DNA of 64,000 nucleotides from Bosea sp. Tri-49 (GCF_003952665.1 NZ_CP017946.1:4917001-4981000), one strand, 5' to 3'; counted from the first letter of the stretch, positions 17,734 to 25,939 are shown. The notes: generated by a model from the sequence alone, not told the origin. A program made the numbers and translations.

Positions 17734-18195
17734 CTACGCGGCCTTCCGGGCCTCAATCACCTTGGCGCCCTGCGCGCCGATCGGAATCAGGCGCGGCTTC
17801 TTGGCCTCGGGGATCTCACGGACGAGGTCGATGTGGAGCAGCCCGTTCTCGAGGCTGGCGCCAGTGACCTGGACGTAGTCGGCGAGCTGGAAGCGGCGCT
17901 CGAAGGCGCGGGCGGCGATGCCCTGATGCAGGACTTCGCGCTTCTCGGCATCCTCGGCGGTCTTTTTCTCGCCGCGAACGGTCAACGCGTTCTCCTTGCT
18001 CTCGATCGAGAGGTCGGATTCACCGAAGCCGGCGACCGCGATCGAGATGCGATAGGCGTTCTCGGCGGTACGCTCGATATTATAGGGCGGATAGCTCGGC
18101 GCGTTATCGACGCTGGTGGCCTGGTCGAGCAGCGAGAATAGGCGGTCGAAGCCGACGGTCGAGCGATAGAGTGGGGAAAGATCGTAGGAACGCAT
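17734..18195 (-). CDS. Small heat-shock protein, Hsp20/IbpA family
   Basis: ATP-independent holdase chaperone of 153 residues that binds unfolding proteins in the cytoplasm. The start MRSYDLSPLYRSTVGFDRLF is the class A rhizobial Hsp20 N-terminus. The alpha-crystallin domain runs from YNIERTAENAYRISIAVAGF through ENALTVRGEK and FERRFQLADYVQV to the conserved GLLHIDLVREIPE. The ATG at 18195 has GGAGG at the right distance; an in-frame upstream extension lies over the leader and promoter. The leader looks like a ROSE RNA thermometer with an RpoH promoter. Confidence 0.95.
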   Translation of the reverse strand: MRSYDLSPLYRSTVGFDRLFSLLDQATSVDNAPSYPPYNIERTAENAYRISIAVAGFGESDLSIESKENALTVRGEKKTAEDAEKREVLHQGIAARAFERRFQLADYVQVTGASLENGLLHIDLVREIPEAKKPRLIPIGAQGAKVIEARKAA

Positions 18196-18290
18196 GATTG
18201 TCCTCCAGAAGAAGCGACAGTTGATCACCCGCCTCATCATGAGCGCGGGCTTGGGGGTTAGGCTCGCGCAGCCGCTTGACGGCCTGCGCA
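18196..18290 (-). promoter_or_regulatory. Candidate ROSE-type RNA thermometer in the hsp20 leader
   Basis: The leader of about 95 bases is GC-rich and can fold. Just upstream of the ATG, on the minus strand, the sequence TCGCTTCTTCTGGAGGA (18217-18201) places the ROSE signature U-Y-GCU opposite the Shine-Dalgarno GGAGGA, so UUCU can pair with AGGA. ROSE elements control hsp20 genes in rhizobia by melting on heat shock. The match to the signature is seen; folding and activity are inferred. Confidence 0.6.
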
Positions 18291-18296
18291 GCAATG

Positions 18297-18325
18297 ATCT
18301 GGGTGGCGTTTTCCGGCTTTTCAAG
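18297..18325 (-). promoter_or_regulatory. RpoH (sigma-32)-type promoter of hsp20
   Basis: On the minus strand CTTGAAA (18325-18319) and CCCAGAT (18303-18297) are separated by 15 bases, close to the sigma-32 consensus CTTGAAA and CCCCATNT. It would start transcription about 95 bases upstream of the hsp20 ATG. Confidence 0.6.
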
Positions 18326-18373
18326 ACCGGGTCCAGCTGGGCATAACGAGGCGATGAGCCTGCCGGAGCGCTG

Positions 18374-19444
18374 ATGACCGAGGCCGAATTCTTCCACCAG
18401 CCGGATTATCCGGTGCCCGGCCACGGTAAGGTCTGGTTCTCTGAGACCAGCGATGGTGCGCGCCTGCGCCTGGCAAGCTGGCGCCCGAGCGTGCGTCAAA
18501 GCAAGGGCACGATCCTTGTCGCGCAGGGGCGGGCCGAGTTCATCGAGCGCTATAGCGAGGTGATCGCCGAATTGCGTCGGCGCGGCTTTCATGTCCTGAC
18601 CTTCGACTGGCGCGGGCAGGGCGGCTCGCAGCGTTTCACCGGCCGGCAGCGCCGAGGCCATGTCGGTCGGCTCGTGCACTACGAGCGTGACCTCGCTCTG
18701 GTCGTGGCACAGATGCAGGAACGCTTTCCGCCACCCTATTTTGTCCTGGCCCATTCGATGGGGGCGGCGCTCTGCCTCGATGCAGCCAGGCGCGGGGCGC
18801 TGCCGGTCGTGCGCCTGGTCGCGATCGCGCCGATGCTCGGCATCAGCATGATCGAGAATCCGCGCGGCGCCCGCTGGCTGGCGCGTGTGCTGTACTGGCT
18901 CGGCTTCGGCAAGACCTTCGTACCCGGTGGCGGCGATACCGCGATCGGCACCAAGCCGTTCGAAGGCAACCGGCTGAGTTCCGATCCCGTGCGTTATGCT
19001 CGCAATGCCGCCCTGTCCGCAGCAGCGCGCGAACTTGCCATCGGCGACCCCAGCGTCGGCTGGGTCCATGCCGCTTTCCAGCTGATGGACCGCCTCGCGC
19101 AGCCACGCGCGCCGCTCGAGGTCAGGGTGCCGACGCTGATCATTGCCGCCGGGCGCGATCCTGTCGTGTCGAGCCCGGCGATTGAGCGTTTTGCGGCGCG
19201 TCTCAAGACCGGCTCAGCCCTGGTGCTGCCGACGGCACGTCACGAGATCCTGATGGAGAGCGACGCGATCCGGACGCAGTTCTGGGCCGCCTTCGATGCC
19301 TTCGTGCCAGGCGAGGATTTGCCGACCGAGACGGTTGTCGAGCCGGCTTCAGCCGTTGAGGAGGGCGAGCGCGGCCTGGTGCAGCGTCCGGTTGCCGGCG
19401 GCGAGGATGGTGCCGCCCTGGGCGGCGCTGCCACCATCCCATGA
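18374..19444 (+). CDS. Alpha/beta hydrolase, lysophospholipase (PldB-like)
   Basis: Serine hydrolase of 356 residues similar to monoacylglycerol lipase/lysophospholipase L2. It has the strand-turn TFDWRGQGGS, the nucleophile elbow AHSMGA, a likely catalytic Asp in AAGRDPVVSSPA and a likely catalytic His in TARHEILME. There is no signal peptide, so it is probably cytoplasmic or membrane-associated. The last 96 bases overlap the 3' end of hisN on the opposite strand. The C-terminal sequence rich in Gly/Ala/Val in that overlap looks like a shadow of the hisN frame rather than conserved protein. Confidence 0.85.
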   Translation: MTEAEFFHQPDYPVPGHGKVWFSETSDGARLRLASWRPSVRQSKGTILVAQGRAEFIERYSEVIAELRRRGFHVLTFDWRGQGGSQRFTGRQRRGHVGRLVHYERDLALVVAQMQERFPPPYFVLAHSMGAALCLDAARRGALPVVRLVAIAPMLGISMIENPRGARWLARVLYWLGFGKTFVPGGGDTAIGTKPFEGNRLSSDPVRYARNAALSAAARELAIGDPSVGWVHAAFQLMDRLAQPRAPLEVRVPTLIIAAGRDPVVSSPAIERFAARLKTGSALVLPTARHEILMESDAIRTQFWAAFDAFVPGEDLPTETVVEPASAVEEGERGLVQRPVAGGEDGAALGGAATIP

Positions 19445-20131
19445 GGTGACGATGCCGCCAGCGCCCTCGATGATCGGGATCAACGCGACGATATCGTAGG
19501 GCTTCAGCCCGCTCTCGATGACGAGGTCGATATGGCCGGCGGCGAGCATGCAATAGGCATAGCAGTCGCAGCCATAGCGGGCCATGCGCACGGCGCTCTC
19601 GACGCGGCCGTAGGCTTCCTTCTGCCCGTCGGCGAAGAGGTGCGGGCTGGTCGTCATCAGCGTCGCTTCGGCAAGGTTCGTCACTTGGCGCGTATGCAGC
19701 GTGCGCGGTCCGTTCGGCCCCTCATAGCGCGCCTTGCGGCCATCGCCGGAGTAGCGCTCGCCGGTGAAGGGCTGGTTCATCATGCCGTAGACCGGTACGC
19801 CCTTGCGGGTCAGCCCGATCAGCGTGCCCCAGACCGGGATGCCGGAGATGAAGGCGCGGGTGCCGTCGATCGGGTCGAGCACCCAGACATAGTCCGCCTC
19901 GGCATTCTCGGCGCCGAACTCCTCGCCGAGGATGCCATGGGCTGGGAAGGTGCGCTTGATCAGGTTGCGCATCACGTCCTCGCCGGCGCGATCGCCCTCG
20001 GTGACGGGATCGAAGACACCGCCGCCGGACTTGTCCTCGGTCGTATGCCTGGCGCGGAAGAAAGGCAGGATCGCCTGGCCTGACAGTGTCGCCAGCCGGG
20101 CGACGAACTCAGCGAAATCGACCGCGCTCAT
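19349..20131 (-). CDS. hisN: Histidinol-phosphatase of the inositol monophosphatase family
   Basis: Mg2+-dependent phosphatase of 260 residues; the alphaproteobacterial HisN type that converts histidinol phosphate to histidinol. Metal-site motifs are GEEFG at E70, the signature DPIDGTRAFISG (D86, D89) and the C-terminal SWDGG. It is shorter and distinct from SuhB but of the same fold, so inositol monophosphatase activity cannot be excluded. It converges with and overlaps the lipase gene by 96 bases. A small-RNA candidate lies just upstream on the other strand. Confidence 0.88.
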   Translation of the reverse strand: MSAVDFAEFVARLATLSGQAILPFFRARHTTEDKSGGGVFDPVTEGDRAGEDVMRNLIKRTFPAHGILGEEFGAENAEADYVWVLDPIDGTRAFISGIPVWGTLIGLTRKGVPVYGMMNQPFTGERYSGDGRKARYEGPNGPRTLHTRQVTNLAEATLMTTSPHLFADGQKEAYGRVESAVRMARYGCDCYAYCMLAAGHIDLVIESGLKPYDIVALIPIIEGAGGIVTSWDGGSAAQGGTILAAGNRTLHQAALALLNG

Positions 20132-20319
20132 CGAGGGTTCCTTCGGCTCTGTCGGCCGCCGTCTTCATGCTGCGAGACGAGCGGGATGACAAGCGCTGCT
20201 GGCTCGACGCTGATGGAGCGAGGACAGTTCAGCCCTACCCTGATCCGCAAGATCGTTCAGTGTCGAGCAAAAATGCGGCAGTGATATGCGTGTGGCGCAT
20301 GTTCTTGTCCCCGCAAACG

Positions 20320-20350
20320 CTTGCTTTTTTGCGATGCAGCGCGCTATGGT
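20320..20350 (+). promoter_or_regulatory. Candidate promoter of the small RNA
   Basis: CTTGCT at 20320 and CTATGG at 20344 are separated by 18 bases, a fair match to the alphaproteobacterial sigma-70 pattern CTTGAC and CTATAT. It would start transcription near 20357. Confidence 0.45.
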
Positions 20351-20356
20351 GCACTG

Positions 20357-20453
20357 CGAAGGGGAGATCGCTTCAAACCTTCGTTGCCCTCCTTGGGCGT
20401 TTCCTCCCTAGACTTCGGGCCGCCACGCAAGTGTGCGGCCCTTTTTCTTTTTT
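20357..20453 (+). ncRNA. Candidate suhB/MmgR-type (alpha-r8) small RNA
   Basis: About 95 bases with its own promoter-like sequence upstream and a Rho-independent terminator (gggccgccac...gtgcggccc followed by T5-C-T6). Two unpaired pyrimidine segments, CCCTCCTTGG and TTCCTCCCTAGACTTCGGGCCGC, carry anti-Shine-Dalgarno CCTCC motifs. This layout and wording match what I recall of the Rfam suhB RNA family (S. meliloti MmgR), trans-acting Hfq-linked regulators. The adjacent inositol-monophosphatase-family gene fits. The family call is from memory of the motif; the terminator and the promoter pattern are seen. Confidence 0.65.
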
Positions 20454-20482
20454 GGGTTGTAAGGCGTTGGTGGGGCGGAGGC

Positions 20483-21403
20483 TTACTCCGCCGCCTGACG
20501 CCAATCGTCGCTCCAGCCGCTCCAGCGCGCGAAACATTCGGCCATGGCGGTGCTGATCACCTGCTGAAGGGCGGAGAACCCGCTATTGGGCTCGAGCGTC
20601 GCCTCGTTCATGTAGAGCGCGCGGCTGACCTCGATCTGCAGTGCATGCACCCCAGAGCCGGGTGCGCCGTAGTGCTCGGTGATGAAGCCTCCGGCATAGG
20701 GGCGGTTGCGGGTCACCTTGAGGCCGGCGCGGGCGAAGGCTTCCTCAGCCGCATCGACGACGAAGCTCGAGGCACTGGTGCCGAAGCGATCGCCGAGGAT
20801 GATATCGGCCTTGGCAATGCCGTCGCGATCGAGCCCGGTCGATGGCATCGAATGCGCGTCGACCAGGATGCAGCTGCCGAAGCTGGCTTGCGTCCGGTTC
20901 ACCAGATGGCGCAGCCCGGCATGGTAGGGGCGGTAGAGTTCTTCGATCCGCGCCAGTGCGCTCTCGACCGGGATGCGGCCCGGATAGATCTCATAGGCCT
21001 CGCCGACGATGCGCGGGATCGTGCCGAGGCCGCCGGCGACGCGCAGGGACCGGGTGTTGGCGAAGCCGGGTAGTCGGCCCTCGAACATGCGCGGATCGAG
21101 CTCATAGGGCTCGCGATTGGCGTCGAGATAGGCGCGCGGAAATTCGGCCACCAGCAATGGGGCGCCAAGCGCGACAGCTGCCGAGAAGAGCAGGTCGACA
21201 TAGGCGTCCTCCGAGCGGCGCAGCGCCCGGAGCGGCAGGCGCGCGCCCTCGACGAAGGCCCGCGGATAGCGCCGCCCGGCATGGGGCACGTCGACGATGA
21301 CGGGAACGATCTGCAGCGCCGGCTGGTAGAGCGTGAACGGCCGTTCGATCTCGGCGATCACGTCGTCGGGGCGGGGAAAAGGAAATCCGGCTGGCTGCGT
21401 CAT
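20483..21403 (-). CDS. N-formylglutamate amidohydrolase
   Basis: Zn-dependent hydrolase of 306 residues expected to release glutamate and formate from N-formylglutamate, or to act on a similar formyl amide. Family features are VDVPHAGRRYP (metal His), the acidic segment RRSEDAYVDLLF, EFPRAYLDANREP, the motif LVDAHSMPS and the late ITEHYGAPGSGVHALQIEVSRALYMNE. The ATG at 21403 gives the family N-terminus; an upstream frame extension lacks similarity. No hut genes are nearby. Its divergent position next to cpdR is conserved in Hyphomicrobiales. Confidence 0.88.
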   Translation of the reverse strand: MTQPAGFPFPRPDDVIAEIERPFTLYQPALQIVPVIVDVPHAGRRYPRAFVEGARLPLRALRRSEDAYVDLLFSAAVALGAPLLVAEFPRAYLDANREPYELDPRMFEGRLPGFANTRSLRVAGGLGTIPRIVGEAYEIYPGRIPVESALARIEELYRPYHAGLRHLVNRTQASFGSCILVDAHSMPSTGLDRDGIAKADIILGDRFGTSASSFVVDAAEEAFARAGLKVTRNRPYAGGFITEHYGAPGSGVHALQIEVSRALYMNEATLEPNSGFSALQQVISTAMAECFARWSGWSDDWRQAAE

Positions 21404-21690
21404 GTCACCGAACTCAAGCACAAAGCCGCAGCCGATTGAAGGGGATGCCCTATCGTCATTCCTGCTGCCCGCCTTCACTGGTTGTTTACCGTAATGTCGC
21501 CAAATAGAACTGGTTGATCCAACTTGATGTGCGCGGGCGGTGAGTTCGCGTGCGCTGGGCTGGACCGGCGAAGCCCGGAATGGCAGGGACAGCCACCCGG
21601 TACGAGGGACGAAGCGAGCGAATCGACTTCCAGCCAGACGGGGCGGGGTGGCGTGGGCTCGGCGCAACAGCACGGATGAAGCAAGGCGCC

Positions 21691-22050
21691 ATGACGAAGA
21701 TTCTCCTGGCCGAAGACGATAACGACATGCGCCGCTTCCTCGTGAAGGCGCTGCAGAATGCGGGCTATGACGTCGCCTCGTTCGACAACGGGCTATCCGC
21801 CTACAATCGGTTGCGCGAGGAGCCGTTCGAGCTGCTGCTGACCGACATCGTCATGCCGGAAATGGACGGCATCGAGCTGGCGCGGCGCGCCACCGAGCTC
21901 GATCCGGACATCAAGGTGATGTTCATCACCGGGTTTGCGGCAGTCGCGCTCAATCCGGATTCGCAGACGCCGAAGGACGCGAAGGTGCTGTCGAAGCCCT
22001 TCCATCTGCGTGAACTGGTCAACGAGGTCGAGAAGCTGCTGGCGGCGTGA
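21691..22050 (+). CDS. cpdR: Response regulator CpdR
   Basis: Single-domain receiver of 119 residues, the adaptor that, when unphosphorylated, localises ClpXP and primes degradation of cell-cycle proteins. It has the acidic pair E8-D9-D10, phospho-acceptor D52 in LLLTDIVMPEMDG, and K102 in LSKPFHLREL; the segment FITGFAAVALNP is diagnostic of CpdR. There is no output domain. The ATG at 21691 has AAGG upstream and gives the family N-terminus MTKILLAEDDND. It probably receives phosphate through the CckA-ChpT relay. Confidence 0.93.
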   Translation: MTKILLAEDDNDMRRFLVKALQNAGYDVASFDNGLSAYNRLREEPFELLLTDIVMPEMDGIELARRATELDPDIKVMFITGFAAVALNPDSQTPKDAKVLSKPFHLRELVNEVEKLLAA

Positions 22051-22094
22051 CGGCTGGGGGTGTCGGCTTCCTGCAAAGAAGCCGACGAAGCGCC

Positions 22095-22123
22095 TTGCAA
22101 GGCGCGCACTCGTCCGCTATAGC
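22095..22123 (+). promoter_or_regulatory. Candidate promoter of tRNA-Val
   Basis: TTGCAA (22095-22100) and TATAGC (22118-22123) with a 17-base spacer, 64 bases before the tRNA. Confidence 0.6.
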
Positions 22124-22186
22124 CCCTCCACCTCGCAGCGATGCCGCCTTCGGGCCGGTGTCGTTCCGGATGCCTTCGGGCAAAAC

Positions 22187-22261
<75 letters not shown>

Positions 22262-22285
22262 TTTTCTCCTTGGATTTCAAGGACG

Positions 22286-22320
22286 AACGGCCGCCCCACC
22301 CGGGCGGCCGTTTTGCTTTT
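22286..22320 (+). terminator. Terminator after tRNA-Val
   Basis: Ten-bp stem aacggccgcc / ggcggccgtt (22286-22295, 22303-22312) followed by a T-rich run. It may also serve the ampR-like gene that ends from the other side at 22342. Confidence 0.85.
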
Positions 22321-22341
22321 TGGGCCGATTCGTTTGGCGGT

Positions 22342-23232
22342 TCAGTTCGCCTGTGACGCGAGCTGCATGCGGCTTTCCTCCTGCAGCCAGTCACGGAAGG
22401 CCAGCATGGCCGGCGTCAACGAGCGCGATTGCAGCCAGGTCAGCCAATAGCCGCCGAGCGAGACCTCGATCGGGAAAGGCCGGACCAGCCTGCCGTCATC
22501 GAAGTAGCGCGAGAAGAGCAGTGCCGGCATGAGGGCTATGCCTTCCCCGCCGGCGGCGACCTCGGCGAGCGCGATCGACGTGTCGAAGACGGGGCCTCGC
22601 GCCTGCAACGGCTCGATCCCGGCCGCCTCGCTCCACAGCTTCCACTCGTCGGCGCGATAGGAGCGAAGCAGGACCTGCTCCATGAGATCGACGGGCTGGC
22701 GCAGAGCGGCGGTTAAGGCGGGAGCGCAGACGGGCGTCATCGGCGCGTCGAACAGGCGCAGCACCGCCGTGCCGTGCCAGGCGCCGCCGCCAAAGCGCAG
22801 TGCGTAGTCGAGCCCTTCGGCGGCGAGGTCGACGCGGTTGTTGTTGGTGGTGAGGCGCAGATCGATCTCGGGGTGGGCCTGGCGGAAACCGGCAAGGCGC
22901 GGCAGCAGCCAGCCGAGCGCGAAGGTGCCGACCGCACCGACATTGAGGACCTCGACCGGGCGCCCGGTCTCAAAGCGTTCGAGCAGCCCAGCGATGCGGT
23001 CGAAGCTGTCGCGCAGCGTCGGAAGGAGGCTGCGACCCTCATCCGTCAGCGCGAGCCCGCGCGGCAGGCGCCGGAAGAGCTCGATGCCGAGACGCTCCTC
23101 GAGGCTCTTCACCTGATGGCTGATCGCGGCCTGGGTGACGCAGAGCTCGATCGCGGCGCGGGTGAAGCTGAGATGGCGGGCCGAGGCCTCGAAGGCGCGC
23201 AAAGCGTTCAGGGGCAGATGCGGGCGGAGCAT
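22342..23232 (-). CDS. ampR: LysR-type regulator of the AmpR group
   Basis: Transcription factor of 296 residues. The N-terminal winged helix (LPLNALRAFEASARHLSFTRAA and VTQAAISHQVKSLEERLG) has the wording typical of AmpR, which senses cell-wall muropeptides and controls a divergent beta-lactamase gene. The effector domain has LNVGAVGTFALGWLLPRL and VAAGGEGIALMPALLF. The ATG at 23232 starts the family N-terminus; an upstream frame extension runs into the beta-lactamase gene. It is divergent from a class A beta-lactamase with a shared 186-base regulatory region. Confidence 0.9.
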   Translation of the reverse strand: MLRPHLPLNALRAFEASARHLSFTRAAIELCVTQAAISHQVKSLEERLGIELFRRLPRGLALTDEGRSLLPTLRDSFDRIAGLLERFETGRPVEVLNVGAVGTFALGWLLPRLAGFRQAHPEIDLRLTTNNNRVDLAAEGLDYALRFGGGAWHGTAVLRLFDAPMTPVCAPALTAALRQPVDLMEQVLLRSYRADEWKLWSEAAGIEPLQARGPVFDTSIALAEVAAGGEGIALMPALLFSRYFDDGRLVRPFPIEVSLGGYWLTWLQSRSLTPAMLAFRDWLQEESRMQLASQAN

Positions 23233-23240
23233 GGCAAGCC

Positions 23241-23266
23241 TTAGATAATCTAATGGCTCTATAGAG
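23241..23266. promoter_or_regulatory. AmpR-type operator (T-N11-A palindrome)
   Basis: TTAGATAATCTAA (23241-23253) is a perfect 6-bp inverted repeat with a one-base centre and fits the LysR T-N11-A rule. A second palindrome CTCTATAGAG (23257-23266) follows. The first lies 8 bases before the ampR start, so bound AmpR would also repress its own gene. Confidence 0.6.
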
Positions 23267-23418
23267 ATATCATCGTTTGCGATTGGGCAAGCCGACGGCG
23301 ACAAGGGGCCGGACGACGCGCTGGGTAGGCCTTCCGTCCGTCGTAATGACTTCGCCAGACCCGATTCCCTCCGGCGCGAGCATGCCGCTCGCGCGATGGC
23401 TTCCGCATGGAGAAAACG

Positions 23419-24288
23419 ATGATCCGACGCCGAGATTTGCTGGTCGCCTCCCTGATGGGCGCACCGATACTGGGCGGGTTGCCCGCCTTGGCCCAAGGAC
23501 GCGAAGAGGAGGTGCGCGAGGCGCTGTTCGCGCTCGATCGCAAGCATGGCGGCCGCCTCGGCGTCGCGATCCTCGACAGTGGAACCGGCCGAGTCATTGC
23601 TCATCGTGGGGAAGAGCGCTTCGCAATGTGCAGTACGTTCAAGTTTGTCGCCGCAGCCTTCGTGCTCGCGCGGGTCGACCGAGGCGAGGAGGAACTCGAG
23701 CGGCGCGTCAGCTATAGCAAGGCCGATCTCGTCACCTACTCGCCGGTAACCGAGAAACATGTCGAGAAGGGCCTCACGGTCGCCGAGATCTGTGAGGCGG
23801 CGGTGACGCTGAGCGACAACACCGCCGGAAACCTGCTGCTCGATTCCTTTGGCGGGCCGAAGGGGCTGACGGGCTATATGCGTTCGCTGGGCGACGAAGC
23901 CTCCCGGCTCGACCGGCGTGAACTGGAGCTCAACGAGGCCACACCCGGCGATCCCCGCGATACGACGACGCCGGTCGCCATGGCCAGCGTTCTGCGTCAG
24001 ACCGTTCTCGGAGGTGCATTGTCACCGGCCTCGCGCCAGCAACTGACGGCTTGGCTCGTCGCCAACAAGACCGGCGACAAACGCCTGCGGGCGGGGACGC
24101 CGAAGGGTTGGCGGATCGGCGACAAGACCGGCACTGGCAACAACAACGCGACCAACGACGTCGGCGTGATCTGGCCGCCGGGGCGGGCGCCGCTGGTCGT
24201 GACCGCTTATTATGCCGAGGCGCAGGTCTCGTTCGCCGAGCGCGAGGCGGTACTGGCCGAGGTCGGGCGGTTGGCCGTATCGCTCTGA
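23419..24288 (+). CDS. bla: Class A beta-lactamase
   Basis: Serine beta-lactamase of 289 residues that hydrolyses beta-lactams in the periplasm. All class A motifs are present: S72-T-F-K75, S132-D-N134, the omega-loop general base E168 in ELELNEATPGD, and K236-T-G in GDKTGTG. The N-terminus MIRRRDLLVAS suggests Tat rather than Sec export. I chose the ATG at 23419 because GGAG lies seven bases before it; an ATG 12 bases upstream has no ribosome site. The AmpR-type gene next to it predicts beta-lactam induction. The resistance spectrum cannot be read. Confidence 0.95.
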   Translation: MIRRRDLLVASLMGAPILGGLPALAQGREEEVREALFALDRKHGGRLGVAILDSGTGRVIAHRGEERFAMCSTFKFVAAAFVLARVDRGEEELERRVSYSKADLVTYSPVTEKHVEKGLTVAEICEAAVTLSDNTAGNLLLDSFGGPKGLTGYMRSLGDEASRLDRRELELNEATPGDPRDTTTPVAMASVLRQTVLGGALSPASRQQLTAWLVANKTGDKRLRAGTPKGWRIGDKTGTGNNNATNDVGVIWPPGRAPLVVTAYYAEAQVSFAEREAVLAEVGRLAVSL

Positions 24289-24407
24289 ACTGTAGAAAAA
24301 TCCTCCGAAATCGCGGGTGCTCGTCAGCTGGCTTTGAAAGGTGACGTCAAAACACCTCTTTCATGGCATGATCCTTCCGAAACCCGCACGGCCTGGAGGA
24401 TCTGACG

Positions 24408-24653
24408 ATGCGTGCGTCATGGCTTATCGCATTGGGGCTGGCAGCCGCCCTCGGCGGCTGCGTCACCGCAGCCGAGCAGCGCAGCCTCGATGAGGAACGC
24501 TGCCGGTCCTATGGCTTCCGCAAGGGGGCGGAGGGCTTTGCCAACTGCCTCATGGAGGTCGATCTCGACCGCTCGGCCTCACGGCGGGCTCGGCTGGAAG
24601 CATCCGGCTTCTACGGGCCGTATTGGGGTCCTTGGCCTTATCGGCGCTGGTGA
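24408..24653 (+). CDS. Small lipoprotein
   Basis: Predicted 81-residue lipoprotein with signal peptide ending in the lipobox LGGC, then RSLDEERCRSYGFRKGAEGFANCLMEVDLDR and an aromatic tail. Two further cysteines might form a disulfide. GGAGG precedes the ATG. Similar small lipoproteins with a YGF-x-G-x3-FA-x-C pattern are common in rhizobia; their function is unknown. Confidence 0.75.
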   Translation: MRASWLIALGLAAALGGCVTAAEQRSLDEERCRSYGFRKGAEGFANCLMEVDLDRSASRRARLEASGFYGPYWGPWPYRRW

Positions 24654-24660
24654 GCCGCAG

Positions 24661-25293
24661 CTATTCCGCGTCGGCCTGACGGTCGGGCGCCGCATCGCGG
24701 AAGGCGGCGAGTTCCAGCGCTGCCGCTTCGGAGCCCAGCAGCCGCGGGAACTTGGTAACATCGACCTTGAAGCGCCTGGCATTGCCGAGCTGCGGCACAA
24801 GGCAGATGTCGGCGAGGCTGGGCTGCGCGCCGAAGCAGAACGGGCCGGGAGTGTTGGCCGCGAGCTGCTCGCCGGCCGACAGCCCGTCGACATTCACCGC
24901 GGCCGCCCAGGCGAGTGCTGTCTCGCTATCGTGTCCTAGCTCGCGCAGTCGGTTCAGCACTTTGAGATTCTGGACCGGATGGGTGTCGCAGGCGATCGCT
25001 TGGGCGAAGGCCCGCACCTTGGCGCGGTCGATCGGATCTTTCGGCAGCAGCGATGGTTCAGGACGGGTTTCCTCGAGCCATTCGATGATCGCGAGCGACT
25101 GGGTCAGCACCGTGCCGTCGTCGAGCTCGAGCGTCGGCACCAGCCCTTGCGGATTGAGTGCGAGATAGGCTGGGTCGCGCTGCTCGCCATGGCGCAGATG
25201 GTGCGAGACGTGCTCGACTTTGAGGCCCTTGAGATTGAGCGCGATACGCACACGCCAGGCGGCCGAACTGCGGAAATAGCCATGCAGCTTCAT
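24661..25293 (-). CDS. maiA: Maleylacetoacetate isomerase (zeta-class GST)
   Basis: Glutathione-dependent isomerase of 210 residues converting maleylacetoacetate to fumarylacetoacetate in tyrosine breakdown. The zeta-class signature is present as YFRSSAAWRVRIALNLKG with the catalytic Ser-Ser pair, followed by NPQGLVPTLELDDG and LTQSLAIIEWLEE. The C-terminal helical domain has PSLADICLVPQ. The ATG at 25293 has GGGAGG upstream. No other tyrosine-pathway gene is nearby, so a different maleyl substrate is possible. Confidence 0.9.
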   Translation of the reverse strand: MKLHGYFRSSAAWRVRIALNLKGLKVEHVSHHLRHGEQRDPAYLALNPQGLVPTLELDDGTVLTQSLAIIEWLEETRPEPSLLPKDPIDRAKVRAFAQAIACDTHPVQNLKVLNRLRELGHDSETALAWAAAVNVDGLSAGEQLAANTPGPFCFGAQPSLADICLVPQLGNARRFKVDVTKFPRLLGSEAAALELAAFRDAAPDRQADAE

Positions 25294-25333
25294 TATGCCG
25301 CCTCCCATCAGGGCCGGCTCAAAGCGACCGGCT

Positions 25334-25939
25334 TCAGAAGGTATAGCCGAGGCGGGCGCCGAAATTCGAGGGGCCGCGCGGATTGCCGGCATTGGCGAGC
25401 GGATTGTCGGAGCAGCCGGTGGTGCTGAAATGCTCCAGCGTCGCGATCAGGCTCCAGCGGTCGCTGAGGCGGAAGCCGAGGGCGGCGGCGCTGCGTGCGC
25501 CGGTGTTGCAGCCGACATTCAGGCGGTTCTCGGGAACGACGAAGCCCGCCTTGCCGTTGTTGACGGCGGCGCCCAAGCTCGCTTCGAGGAAAACCGATTG
25601 CGAGACGTCGAAGGTCCAGGTTGCGCCGGCATAGGCGTATTGCGTGCCGTTGACGTTGAGGCTGGAGCCGAGATGGAAGCGCGGCACGAAGGCGTTGGTG
25701 AAGCGGTCGTTCAGCGTGGCGACGCGCGGTGTCAGAACCTCGCCGCCAAAGTTGAGCAGACCGCTCTCCCGTCCGCCGGGATTGGCGGCACCGAGGCCGA
25801 AGCGGGCCTCCCAGGCCGGAGCAGGTGCTTCCGCTGCGGGGGCATAGCCGAGCGCGCGGCTGCCGCTGCGGTCGCCCTGCGCCAGCGCGGGCGGAGACAG
25901 GACCGAGAGGGCAACGAACAGCGACGCGACGCGAACCAT
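25334..25939 (-). CDS. Acyloxyacyl hydrolase / PagL-like lipid A 3-O-deacylase
   Basis: Predicted outer-membrane beta-barrel enzyme of 201 residues. It has a signal peptide ending PPALAQ, alternating hydrophobic strands, and a C-terminal phenylalanine typical of barrel insertion. Near the end, LEHFSTTG contains H170 and S172 spaced as in the PagL His-x-Ser active site. PagL removes an acyl chain from lipid A and changes envelope recognition. Family assignment is by motif and overall pattern; activity is inferred. Confidence 0.78.
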   Translation of the reverse strand: MVRVASLFVALSVLSPPALAQGDRSGSRALGYAPAAEAPAPAWEARFGLGAANPGGRESGLLNFGGEVLTPRVATLNDRFTNAFVPRFHLGSSLNVNGTQYAYAGATWTFDVSQSVFLEASLGAAVNNGKAGFVVPENRLNVGCNTGARSAAALGFRLSDRWSLIATLEHFSTTGCSDNPLANAGNPRGPSNFGARLGYTF

